DNA from: Pseudomonas grimontii
Lineage (GTDB): Bacteria; Pseudomonadota; Gammaproteobacteria; Pseudomonadales; Pseudomonadaceae
Length of the DNA stretch: 64,000 nt
Direction: 5' to 3'
NCBI RefSeq assembly: GCF_007858185.1
Contig: NZ_VFES01000010.1
Coordinates: 62,001-126,000 of the forward strand
Positions 7,612-15,832 of this stretch are shown in pieces (within the stretch, counting starts at the first letter, position 1; each line of letters starts with the position of its first letter). The position numbers and the translations under genes are program-made. Under the pieces are notes generated by a model that was not told where the DNA came from, searched no databases, and saw nothing but the letters and a program-made list of their open reading frames with translations.

Positions 7612-9717
7612 ATGGAATGCGCTCCACCTCATGGCGATGGCAGTTCTGTTCTTCTGGTGGTCGATGACTACCCAGAAAATCTGATCAGCATGCGTGCGCT
7701 TCTGCAACGTGATGATTGGCTGGTGGTGACTGCCGCGTCTGGTGTGGAAGCCCTGGAGTTACTGCTGCAACATGACGTCGACCTGGTGCTGCTGGATGTG
7801 ATGATGCCCGGCATGGACGGCTTCGAGGTCGCCCGCTTGATGCGCGGCAGCCATCGCACACGCATGACCCCGATCATCTTTCTGAGTGCCAATGCCCAGT
7901 CGCCCGCCGCCGTGCTGGAAGGCTACGCCAGCGGCGCCATCGATTACCTGTTCAAACCTTTCGATCCGCACATCCTCAAGCCCAAGGTCCAGGCGTTGCT
8001 GGAGCACCAGCGCATTCGTCGGGCCTTGCAGTGCCTGAGCCATGACCTGGAGTCCGCCCGGGCTTTCAATGCGTCGGTGTTGGATAACGCCGCCGAGGGC
8101 ATTCTGGTGGTGAGTGAAGAGGGCGTGATCGAATACGCCAACCCGGCGATTTCGCGCCTGCTCAATGCCACGATCCAGGAGCTGCAAGGCCAGGACTTCC
8201 TGAGTTTCCTGCAAAAACCCCATGTGCCTACCTGGCCGGATTCGCAGATGTACGCCGGCTACCGCCGAGGTGAAACCTGGCGCCTGCACGATGCGCTGCT
8301 GCGCACCGGCCGGGGCCAGCAGGTGCCGGTGGCGTTGTCCTGTGCACCGCTGCCCGCTGAACAGAAGGCCATGGTGGTGACGGTGCTGGATATGTCCGAA
8401 GTGCGCCACCTGCACCAGCAGCTGGAGTTCCAGGCCGTGACCGACCCGCTGACCGGTCTGCTGAACCGGCGCGGCTTCTACCAGGCAGTGGAAAACACGT
8501 TATCGCGCAGCGAGCGGACAGAGCAGTCCTTGGTGTTGCTGTACTTGGACCTCGACGGTTTCAAGCGGGTCAACGATTCCCTCGGTCATGATGCCGGCGA
8601 CCGTGTGCTGCGCTGGGTCTCGGAGCAATTGCAGGGCTGTCTGCGTTCCTACGACATTATTGGCCGTATGGGGGGTGATGAATTCACGGCATTGCTGGAG
8701 CTGGAGTTTCCGGAGCAGGCGGCAAAAATTTCAGAAAAGCTGATCGAGCGAGTGTCGGTGTGCCAGCAGGTCGACGGTTTGGATGTGATGCTCGGGGTCA
8801 GCATCGGCATTGCCACCTTCCCGGACTGCGGTGCGGATTTGAGTGGTTTGCTGCGCGCGGCCGACATCGCCATGTACGAAGCCAAGCGTGCCGGTCGTCA
8901 GCAATATCGTTATTACGACCAGGAAATGAACGGCCGCGCCCGCTCGCGGCTGATGCTTGAAGACAGCGTGCGCACGGCGATTCAAAACAAGGATTTCACC
9001 CTGGTCTATCAGCCCCAGGTCTCGCTGGTGGATGGGCGTTTGCGCGGCGTTGAGGTGTTGTTGCGTTGGCAGCACCCCAGTGTCGGCGATGTGCCACCGG
9101 GGCTGTTTTTACCGTTGTTGGAAGAGGCGCGGCTGATCAGCCAACTGAGCGCGTGGATCTACCAGCAGATCGCCGCCCAACGCCAGGCATGGCAAGCCGC
9201 GTTTGACGATACGTTGGTGCTGAGCGTGAGCCTGAGCAGCAGCCAGTTCAATATGCCTAACCTGGTGAACCAACTGCAGCAGATGCTGGAGCGATATGGC
9301 CTGGAGGGGTACCAGTTGGAGGTGGAAATCAGCGAAGACTGCCTGATGAGTAACCTGGAAGAGGCCGCCAAGCAGCTCAAGTTGCTGCGCCGTATCGGGG
9401 TGCGTATCGCCCTGGATGACTTCGGCTCGGGGCAGTGTTCCCTGGCGCATTTGCGCGATCTGGCCTTCGATACGCTCAAGCTTGATCCGCAATTGGTTGC
9501 GCGGCTGCCGGGTTCGGTGCGGGACGCCGCGATGGCGCGCAGCATTATCGAGCTGTGCGGGCATTTTGAGGTGGTCGTGGTGGCCGAAGGTGTGGAAACC
9601 CAGGAGCAGGCCCAGTGGCTCAAGGCCCAGGGTTGCCCGTATATCCAGGGGCCGTGGGCGGCGCAGCCCTTGATGGCTGAAGAAGTGGTCGACTGGGCAC
9701 GCGCCCGCGTGCGCTGA
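7612..9717 (+). CDS. Response regulator with PAS, GGDEF and EAL domains
   Basis: A 701-residue cyclic-di-GMP protein without membrane segments. Residues ~13-130 form a receiver domain with phospho-acceptor Asp62 (VLLDVMMPGMDG) and Lys115. A PAS domain follows (~150-265), then a GGDEF domain with intact GGDEF (354-358) and an RSYD inhibitory site (345-348), then an EAL domain (~445-700). The EAL motif reads EVLLRW (481-486). DDFGSG (602-607), TLKLD and AEGVETQ are kept, but the metal-binding Asn of the usual VNxS motif is Ser540. It is probably an active cyclase, with weaker or regulatory EAL function. ATG 7612 has an AAGGA site; a GTG at 7579 is less likely. No partner kinase gene is adjacent. 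Confidence 0.9.
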   Translation: MECAPPHGDGSSVLLVVDDYPENLISMRALLQRDDWLVVTAASGVEALELLLQHDVDLVLLDVMMPGMDGFEVARLMRGSHRTRMTPIIFLSANAQSPAAVLEGYASGAIDYLFKPFDPHILKPKVQALLEHQRIRRALQCLSHDLESARAFNASVLDNAAEGILVVSEEGVIEYANPAISRLLNATIQELQGQDFLSFLQKPHVPTWPDSQMYAGYRRGETWRLHDALLRTGRGQQVPVALSCAPLPAEQKAMVVTVLDMSEVRHLHQQLEFQAVTDPLTGLLNRRGFYQAVENTLSRSERTEQSLVLLYLDLDGFKRVNDSLGHDAGDRVLRWVSEQLQGCLRSYDIIGRMGGDEFTALLELEFPEQAAKISEKLIERVSVCQQVDGLDVMLGVSIGIATFPDCGADLSGLLRAADIAMYEAKRAGRQQYRYYDQEMNGRARSRLMLEDSVRTAIQNKDFTLVYQPQVSLVDGRLRGVEVLLRWQHPSVGDVPPGLFLPLLEEARLISQLSAWIYQQIAAQRQAWQAAFDDTLVLSVSLSSSQFNMPNLVNQLQQMLERYGLEGYQLEVEISEDCLMSNLEEAAKQLKLLRRIGVRIALDDFGSGQCSLAHLRDLAFDTLKLDPQLVARLPGSVRDAAMARSIIELCGHFEVVVVAEGVETQEQAQWLKAQGCPYIQGPWAAQPLMAEEVVDWARARVR

Positions 9718-9760
9718 ATTCGCTACACTGGCGCCCATCCGAATCCTGTTGCAGACCCCA

Positions 9761-10261
9761 ATGACCGCGCTGAAATACCTCCAGGCTTACCCCGCTGCCC
9801 TCCAGGAGCAAGTACGCCAGCTGATCGCCAAGGACCAGTTGGGCGCCTACCTGGAGCAGCGTTACCCCGACCGCCATGGGGTGCAGAGCGACAAAGCCCT
9901 GTACGCCTATGCCCAGGCCTTGAAGCAGGAACACCTGCGCAACGCGCCGGCCATCGACAAAGTGCTGTTCGATAACCGCCTGGATCTGACCCACCGCGCC
10001 CTTGGCCTGCATACCACGATCTCGCGGGTGCAGGGCGGCAACCTCAAATCCAAGAAAGAGATCCGCATTGCCTCGCTGTTCAAGGAGGCCGCGCCGCAAT
10101 TCCTGCGCATGATCGTGGTTCACGAGTTGGCGCACTTCAAGGAATCGGACCACAACAAGGCGTTCTACAAACTCTGCGACTACATGATGCCCGGCTACCA
10201 CCAGGTGGAATTCGACCTGCGGGTGTACCTCACGTATCGCGACCTGCAGGGCAAACCCTGA
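9761..10261 (+). CDS. YgjP-type zinc metallopeptidase-like protein
   Basis: A 166-residue protein of the YgjP/DUF45 family. The zincin motif HELAH lies in MIVVHELAHFKESDHNKAFY, followed by the family's C-terminal segment with YMMPGYHQVEFDLR. Members are short soluble HExxH proteins; the reaction of most is not settled. The ATG at 9761 is preferred to the TTG at 9749. The next gene, an HTH protein, begins 19 bases later on the same strand. Confidence 0.85.
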   Translation: MTALKYLQAYPAALQEQVRQLIAKDQLGAYLEQRYPDRHGVQSDKALYAYAQALKQEHLRNAPAIDKVLFDNRLDLTHRALGLHTTISRVQGGNLKSKKEIRIASLFKEAAPQFLRMIVVHELAHFKESDHNKAFYKLCDYMMPGYHQVEFDLRVYLTYRDLQGKP

Positions 10262-10280
10262 CCGCACAAGGCGACTGACC

Positions 10281-10577
10281 ATGGATGTGAGCAAGACCAA
10301 AAGCAGCTTCTACCGCCGCCTGTACGTGGCGTACCTGATCGACAGCGGGCAGGCCAGCAGCGTCCCGGCGCTGACCGACGTTACCGGCATGCCCCGGCGC
10401 ACCGCGCAGGACACGATTGCGGCACTGGCCGACCTGGATATTGTGTGTGAGTTCGAACAGGAAGACGGCGCCCGCAACCATGCCGGGCACTATCGGATTC
10501 GCGATTGGGGCGCGATTGATCGGCGTTGGATCGAGTTGAATCTCGCGTCCGTCAAACAAGTATTGGGTTATCCCTGA
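10281..10577 (+). CDS. Small winged helix-turn-helix protein
   Basis: A 98-residue basic protein. Residues ~10-60 fit a winged HTH (RRLYVAYLIDSG, SVPALTDVTGMPRRTAQDTIAALADL), with a wing-like C-terminal part (GHYRIRDWGAIDRRW). It probably binds DNA. It is close behind the YgjP-like gene and may be co-transcribed with it. No target can be inferred. The REP pair after it separates it from the convergent acetyltransferase gene. Confidence 0.75.
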   Translation: MDVSKTKSSFYRRLYVAYLIDSGQASSVPALTDVTGMPRRTAQDTIAALADLDIVCEFEQEDGARNHAGHYRIRDWGAIDRRWIELNLASVKQVLGYP

Positions 10578-10600
10578 GGCCCTGCGTGGATTTGGCTGAC

Positions 10601-10695
10601 GCTATCGGGAGCAAGCCCCCTCCCACAGTTTGAACTGCGAATACATTCAAATGTGGGAGGGGCGGTGCGACGATTCGACTTGCCCCCGATGGCGG
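10601..10695. repeat. REP inverted pair, right arm with the 16-nt insertion
   Basis: The left arm is a GCTATCGGGAGCAAGCCCCC-type unit followed by TCCCACA. The right arm (10651-10690) carries the same CGGTGCGACGATTCGA insertion as the repeat at 3505. It lies between two convergent genes and may help end both transcripts. Confidence 0.85.
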
Positions 10696-10697
10696 CC

Positions 10698-11150
10698 TCA
10701 AGCGCGCCGCATCCCTATATGTGGAATGTCATCCTCCAGGTATTCCTCACCCGCCACCACAAACCCATACCGCCCGTAATACCCCTGCAAATGGGCTTGG
10801 GCTGACAGGAAGATCGGCGTCTCAGGCCAGATCTCGTCAACCTGCCTGAGGGTTTCTTCCATCATCTGGTGCCCCAGCCCGGTGCCCCGTGCAACCGGCG
10901 CCACGATCACACGGCCGATCACCACGTCACCGCCCTGGGACTCTGGATCCAGCAGGCGCAGGTAGGCCACCAGCTCGTCGTCTTTCCAGGCCATCAGGTG
11001 GTGGGTATCGCCCGCCAGGTCCTGCCCGTCGATGTCCTGGTAGACGCACTTCTGCTCGACAACGAAGACCTCGCTGCGCAAACGCAAAATGGCGTACAGC
11101 TGCTCCTTGCCCAGGTCGGTGTGATGCTTGCAGACCCAATCGACTGTCAT
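10698..11150 (-). CDS. ElaA-family GNAT N-acetyltransferase
   Basis: A 150-residue single-domain GNAT protein. The N-terminal LYAILRLRSEVFVVEQKCVYQDIDGQD is characteristic of the ElaA subgroup. The acetyl-CoA-binding motif is VIVAPVARGTGLGHQMM, and the end HLQGYYGRYGFVVAGEEYLEDDIPHIGM matches the family. It should transfer an acetyl group from acetyl-CoA to an unknown amine. ATG at 11150. Confidence 0.9.
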   Translation of the reverse strand: MTVDWVCKHHTDLGKEQLYAILRLRSEVFVVEQKCVYQDIDGQDLAGDTHHLMAWKDDELVAYLRLLDPESQGGDVVIGRVIVAPVARGTGLGHQMMEETLRQVDEIWPETPIFLSAQAHLQGYYGRYGFVVAGEEYLEDDIPHIGMRRA

Positions 11151-11351
11151 GGTGTGATCTCACGTAAATGTCCGTTCTGGATAGTAAGCGCGACGGGCAG
11201 CGGTGTCTAAATCAACTATTTTTGTGGATGAAATCAAATTGCCATCATTGAGTGCGTTCGTCGGCCGTTTCTTTGTGTAATCTGAGCTAATGTTAGAGCC
11301 TCAGGCACTGCCTGAGCTAAGGCCACCGCCTGCCCGCCAAGGACTTTGAGC

Positions 11352-12089
11352 ATGCCGCGATTGTCTCGTGCCGTTGCTTTGATTGGAGTGTTGTTGCTGG
11401 CCACGCCTGCATTTGCACAGCGTCTGCGCCTGGTAGCGGATGCCTGGCCACCCTTTACCGATTCCACCTTGGTCAATGGTGGGTTGGCGACCGACATCGT
11501 CACCACGGCGTTGGCCCGTGCGGGCTATGCCAGTGACTTCGAACAGGTGCCCTGGGCCCGGGCGCTGATGGGCGTGGGCGACGGGCGCTATGACGTGTTG
11601 GTCAACGCCTGGTACGACGAGGCCCGTACGCATTTGGGGCAGTTCTCGGGCGAATACCTGCTTAACCGCGTGCGTTTGATCAAGCGCCGTGACGACCCCA
11701 TCGAGTTTCAGGACCTGGAGCAGTTGCACGACTATCCCATTGCGGTGGTGCGTGGTTATGCCTATTCGGCGGCGTTCGATGGGGATGTGCAGTTGCAGAA
11801 AGTGCCGGTGCATAACTTCGCCATGGCCGTGCGGATGCTGGCGGCGCAGCGGGTGCGGCTGACCGTGGAGGATGAGTATGTGGCGCGTTATTACCTGTCG
11901 CGCGAGTCGGCGCGGGTGCGCAATGCGGTGGAGTTCCTGCCCAAGCCGCTGAGCGAAAACAGCCTGCATATTCTGGTCAGCCTGAAGAACCCTGAGCACG
12001 CGCAGATTGTGGCGAGCTTTGACCGTGAGATTGCCAGGATGAAGGCTGATGGCAGTTATGCGCGGTTGATGAAGGCCCATGGCATGTAG
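11352..12089 (+). CDS. Periplasmic solute-binding protein (family 3 type)
   Basis: A 245-residue protein with a signal peptide (MPRLSRAVALIGVLLLATPAFA) followed by a type 3 extracellular solute-binding fold: LRLVADAWPPFTDST, GGLATDIVTTALARAGY, VLVNAWYDEAR and EQLHDYPIAVVRGYAYS. Such proteins bind amino acids or similar small molecules. No ABC permease or ATPase gene is adjacent, so it may serve a distant transporter or act as a sensor-like orphan. The ATG at 11352 is chosen over the TTG two codons upstream; an AAGGA lies before it. Confidence 0.82.
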   Translation: MPRLSRAVALIGVLLLATPAFAQRLRLVADAWPPFTDSTLVNGGLATDIVTTALARAGYASDFEQVPWARALMGVGDGRYDVLVNAWYDEARTHLGQFSGEYLLNRVRLIKRRDDPIEFQDLEQLHDYPIAVVRGYAYSAAFDGDVQLQKVPVHNFAMAVRMLAAQRVRLTVEDEYVARYYLSRESARVRNAVEFLPKPLSENSLHILVSLKNPEHAQIVASFDREIARMKADGSYARLMKAHGM

Positions 12090-12098
12090 TGCCTGTGC

Positions 12099-12178
12099 GG
12101 GCCGCTATCGGGGGCAAGCCCCCTCCCACATTTGTTATGCGATCAAGTGTGGGAGGGGGCTTGCCCCCGATAGCGGCC
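12099..12178. repeat. REP inverted pair
   Basis: Two near-perfect inverted units of the GTGGGAGGGGGCTTGCCCCCGATAGCGG type with a short spacer. The right end reaches the stop codon of the yccS-like gene on the minus strand, so the doublet follows that gene immediately, and it also lies just after the solute-binding protein gene. Confidence 0.92.
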
Positions 12179-14361
12179 TAAGCCGCGCTGGTATCTTTGA
12201 TCAGGTGCGCCGCCAAGGTGCGCAACGGCCCCAACTGTCTGCATATCAACGCCAACTGCGTCTGCACCAACCGCTGCCCTTCATCTATCTCATCCGGCAT
12301 CTGCTCCAGATCCGCCGCCAAGGCCTCCTCGGCATCGCTCTGAATCGCAATCGGCTGCTTGTTCGCCAGCCCCGTGGCGATTTCATCAATGCTCGCCGCC
12401 AGGCTATTGCCGGCGCCTGCGATCAAGTGTTCACGCACCTCGGCCGGCAGCTGGGTTTCGCGGTGTGCACCGAGCCCCGACAGGTAGCTGAGCAATGTGT
12501 GCGACAGCACCAGGAAGCGGAAGCCCACATCGGCCTCCTTACGGAAATGCCCGGGCTCCATGAGCATATTCGCCAGGGTGGTGGACAGCGCCGCATCGGC
12601 GTTGTGGGCATTGCGCCGGGCCAGGCGGTAAGCCAGGTCGTCGCTCTTGCCGGCGGCGTATTGCTGCATGATCTGGCGCAGGTAGATGCTGTTGCAGGTC
12701 AGGGTGTTGGCCAGCACCTTGTTCAAGCGTCGGCCTTGCCAGTCCGGCAGGAACAGGAACACCGCCAGGCCTGCAATCAAACTGCCGAGCAACGTATCGA
12801 ACAGGCGTGGCAGGAACAACCCGTAGCCATCGCCCACCTGGTTGAAGCAGAACAGCACCATCAAGGTGATCGCCGCCGTGGCCAGGGTGTAGCGGGTGGT
12901 GCGGTTGATAAAGAACACCAGCCCGGCGGCGATGGCGAACATCGACTGCACCAGGGGGCTGGGGAACAGGTCGAACAGCGCCCACGCCACGGTGAGGCCG
13001 ATGGCGGTGCCGATGATCCGCTGGCCGAGCTTGCGCCGGGTAGCGCCGTAGTTCGGTTGGCAAACAAATAGCGTGGTGAGGATGATCCAGTAGCCTTGGG
13101 AGGCGTGGATCGCATGCAACATGCCGTAGCCGACGGTCAGCGCCAGGGACAGGCGCAGTGCATGGCGGAACAGCAGCGACGTCGGCGTCAGTTGCGTGCG
13201 CAGGCGCGTCCACATTTCCTTCAGGTTGCGTGGGGCGCGGTCCAGCAGGTTGCTGTCGGTGGCGTCGGCCAGGGCATCGGGGTTGCTCGCGTCGCCAAGC
13301 AGGCGGTCGAGGGTGGACAGGTTGGCTGCGAGGGCGCGCAACGAACGCAGCAGGCCGCGCCAGGCCGGGTTGCTCTGGATACGCAGGTGTTCCAGGGAAG
13401 CATTCAGGTCGCTGAGGGCTTCGGCGAAGCTGTCGTCATAGATGAACGGCTGGCGTAACTGGATCGACTCGGCCAGGGCCTGGCAGGCCTTGCCTTGCTG
13501 GCGTAGCAGGCGTTGGCAGCGGAACAACACATCGCTGTGGAAGAACGCATCGGCCAGGGCGTTGTAAGGATAGTGGGATGAACTGGCGCGTTCGTGGATG
13601 TCCTGGGCCAGGAAGTACAGCTTGAGGTAGCGACTGACCTTCGACCCCGGCCGGCCATTGCCCACACGGTGCAGGATGATTTCCTTCGCCGCATTCAGCG
13701 CCGCCACCACCCGGCCATTTTGCTGGGCCAGTTCCAGGCGGCGGGCTTCCACATCCAGCTGGCGAATCGGTTCGAACAACGACGATTTGAGCTTGAGGTA
13801 ACGCCCCAGCTCGCGGAACAACCGCGCCAGGCTCTGTTGCACCGGCTGGTTGGAAAACAGCGCCTGCCACAGCACCGATAGCGCGCCGTACCAGGCGGCA
13901 CCGGCCACCAGCAGTAACGGTTCATGCCAGAAATCGCTGACGGCGCCGCCGCGCTGGTCCACGCCGATCATGGTGTAGACCGACAGGATCAAGGTGGCCG
14001 AGGCAATCGCGCCATAGCGTTCACCCAAGGCGCCGAGCATGGTCAGGCAGAACGTTGCCAGGGCCAGGGAGATGGCGAAAATCCAAGGGTAGGGGAACAG
14101 CAGCTCCACCGACAGCGCGGCAATGCTGAAACACACCAGCGTCACCGCCAGGGCGTTGAGGCGGCCTTGCCAACTGTCGTCGGTCTCGGCCAGGGCGCTG
14201 GCGATAATCCCCAGGAACAGCGGGATCAGCAGCGCCATTTCATCCTGGTACCAGCACAACACCATGCTGCCGGTGAGGGCGATGAACACCCGGATGCTAT
14301 AGCTGAATTTATCCAGCGCCCACAGGCGCCGCATGGACTGCTTGAACGAGGTCGATGACAT
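12178..14361 (-). CDS. yccS: YccS-family inner-membrane protein (FUSC)
   Basis: A 727-residue membrane protein of the YccS/YhfK (FUSC) family. It has two blocks of about five or six membrane helices: residues ~15-165 (FIALTGSMVLCWYQDEMALLIPLFLGII and on) and ~395-535 (LRLSLALTVGYGMLHAIHASQGYWIILTTLF, the latter segment typical of FUSC proteins, then FINRTTRYTLATAAITLMVLF). A cytoplasmic region joins them. Members are thought to export aromatic acids or related compounds, but the substrate here is unknown. ATG at 14361. Confidence 0.9.
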   Translation of the reverse strand: MSSTSFKQSMRRLWALDKFSYSIRVFIALTGSMVLCWYQDEMALLIPLFLGIIASALAETDDSWQGRLNALAVTLVCFSIAALSVELLFPYPWIFAISLALATFCLTMLGALGERYGAIASATLILSVYTMIGVDQRGGAVSDFWHEPLLLVAGAAWYGALSVLWQALFSNQPVQQSLARLFRELGRYLKLKSSLFEPIRQLDVEARRLELAQQNGRVVAALNAAKEIILHRVGNGRPGSKVSRYLKLYFLAQDIHERASSSHYPYNALADAFFHSDVLFRCQRLLRQQGKACQALAESIQLRQPFIYDDSFAEALSDLNASLEHLRIQSNPAWRGLLRSLRALAANLSTLDRLLGDASNPDALADATDSNLLDRAPRNLKEMWTRLRTQLTPTSLLFRHALRLSLALTVGYGMLHAIHASQGYWIILTTLFVCQPNYGATRRKLGQRIIGTAIGLTVAWALFDLFPSPLVQSMFAIAAGLVFFINRTTRYTLATAAITLMVLFCFNQVGDGYGLFLPRLFDTLLGSLIAGLAVFLFLPDWQGRRLNKVLANTLTCNSIYLRQIMQQYAAGKSDDLAYRLARRNAHNADAALSTTLANMLMEPGHFRKEADVGFRFLVLSHTLLSYLSGLGAHRETQLPAEVREHLIAGAGNSLAASIDEIATGLANKQPIAIQSDAEEALAADLEQMPDEIDEGQRLVQTQLALICRQLGPLRTLAAHLIKDTSAA

Positions 14362-14493
14362 GAAGTCTGGAGTCTTCCGGGACGATGCCGCTAAATTGAG
14401 CCATCAGTGACGCCACGGCAAGGGTGGTGATCACATCTGACAGCAAATTATTCTCAGGCATACAGCCCCTCCCACATTTTTTACCGCGTCGTG

Positions 14494-15672
14494 TCAAACA
14501 AACTGCGCGGCCGCGTAACCGGAAGCCCACGCCCACTGGAAGTTGAACCCACCCAGGTGTCCGGTCACATCCAGCACTTCGCCAATAAAGTACAAGCCCG
14601 GGCTTTTCAGCGACTCCATGGTCTTGGACGAGACTTCCCGCGTATCCACGCCGCCCAAGGTCACTTCGGCCGTGCGGTAGCCCTCGGTGCCCGCCGGCAC
14701 CAGTTGCCAGCTCGACAGTTTTTGCGCGATGTCGGCCACTTCGGCGTGGGTGTACTGCTTCATCGGCTTGGACACGAACCAGGTTTCCGCCAGCAGATTG
14801 GCCATCTTCTTGGTGAAGATTTCACCCAGCAGGGTTTTCAGCTCGCTGTTGGGGCGTTCGACCTGCTGCTGTTGCAGCCAGGTGTGGGCGTCGTGGTCAG
14901 GCAGCAGATTGATTTCCACCGTGTCGCCGGATTCCCAGTAGGACGAAATCTGCAGAATCGCCGGGCCGCTGAGGCCGCGATGGGTAAACAGGATGTTCTC
15001 GCGAAAGCTCTGGTCGTTGCAGCTGACCAGGCAATCCACCGAGGTACCGGACAACTCGCCGCACAAGTCCTTGAGCTGGTCGGTGATGGTGAACGGCACC
15101 AGCCCGGCGCGGGTCGGCAACAGCTCATGGCCGAACTGCCTGGCCACCTGGTAACCGAAACCGGTGGCGCCCAGGGTCGGGATCGACAGGCCGCCGGTGG
15201 CGATCACCAGGGATTCGCAGCGCAGTTCACCCACGGTGGTCTGCAACTGGTAGCCGTTGTCGACCTTGGCGATTTCTTCAATCGAGGTGTCCAGGTGCAG
15301 GCTCACGCCGGTCTGGATGCACTCGTCCAACAGCATGCCGAGGATGTCGCTGGATTTGTTATCGCAGAACAGCTGGCCGAGTTTCTTCTCGTGGTACGGC
15401 ACGCCGTGCTTGGCCACCAGCCCGATAAAGTCCCACTGGGTATAGCGGGCCAGGGCGGACTTGCAGAAGTGCGCGTTGTGCGACAGGAAGTTGGCCGGCT
15501 CGGTGTACAGGTTGGTGAAATTGCAGCGGCCACCGCCCGACATCAGGATCTTTTTGCCGGCCTTGTTCGCATGGTCGAGCAACATCACCTTGCGCCCACG
15601 CCCGGCGGCGGTCAGTGCGCACATCAAGCCTGCGGCGCCGGCGCCAATGATCACAACTTCGGTCGAGCGCAA
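14494..15672 (-). CDS. HI0933-family NAD(P)/FAD-dependent oxidoreductase
   Basis: A 392-residue flavoprotein. The N-terminus MRSTEVVIIGAGAAGLMCALTA is a Rossmann FAD-binding motif. The block KKILMSGGGRCNFTN is diagnostic of the HI0933/YhiN family. The second FAD motif lies near GVDTREVSSKTMES and the end SPGLYFIGEVLDVTGHLGGFNFQWAWASGYAAA also matches. The family's physiological role is not established. It is monocistronic, with a REP pair upstream of its start and yccS further on. Confidence 0.92.
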   Translation of the reverse strand: MRSTEVVIIGAGAAGLMCALTAAGRGRKVMLLDHANKAGKKILMSGGGRCNFTNLYTEPANFLSHNAHFCKSALARYTQWDFIGLVAKHGVPYHEKKLGQLFCDNKSSDILGMLLDECIQTGVSLHLDTSIEEIAKVDNGYQLQTTVGELRCESLVIATGGLSIPTLGATGFGYQVARQFGHELLPTRAGLVPFTITDQLKDLCGELSGTSVDCLVSCNDQSFRENILFTHRGLSGPAILQISSYWESGDTVEINLLPDHDAHTWLQQQQVERPNSELKTLLGEIFTKKMANLLAETWFVSKPMKQYTHAEVADIAQKLSSWQLVPAGTEGYRTAEVTLGGVDTREVSSKTMESLKSPGLYFIGEVLDVTGHLGGFNFQWAWASGYAAAQFV

Positions 15673-15713
15673 AACGGTGTCCTCTTACAAATTCTGATTT
15701 GGAATACAGTCAA

Positions 15714-15804
15714 ATGTGGGAGGGGGCTTGCCCCCGATGGCAGTGTGTCAGTCAGTACATCTGTCACTGACACTCCGCCATCGGGGGCAAGCCCCCTCCC
15801 ACAT
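15714..15804. repeat. REP inverted pair
   Basis: AATGTGGGAGGGGGCTTGCCCCCGATGGC and its inverted copy flank a spacer containing GTGTCAGTCAGTACATCTGTCACTGACAC, which can itself extend the stem. It lies between dbpA and the HI0933-family gene. Confidence 0.92.
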
Positions 15805-15832
15805 TGGATCTCCATATAGGTCGGAGATCGTG

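Noticed and set aside
14462..14483. Isolated CCCCTCCCACATTTTTT near the HI0933 gene end
   Set aside because: Only a fragment of a REP unit with no inverted partner; not listed as a repeat.
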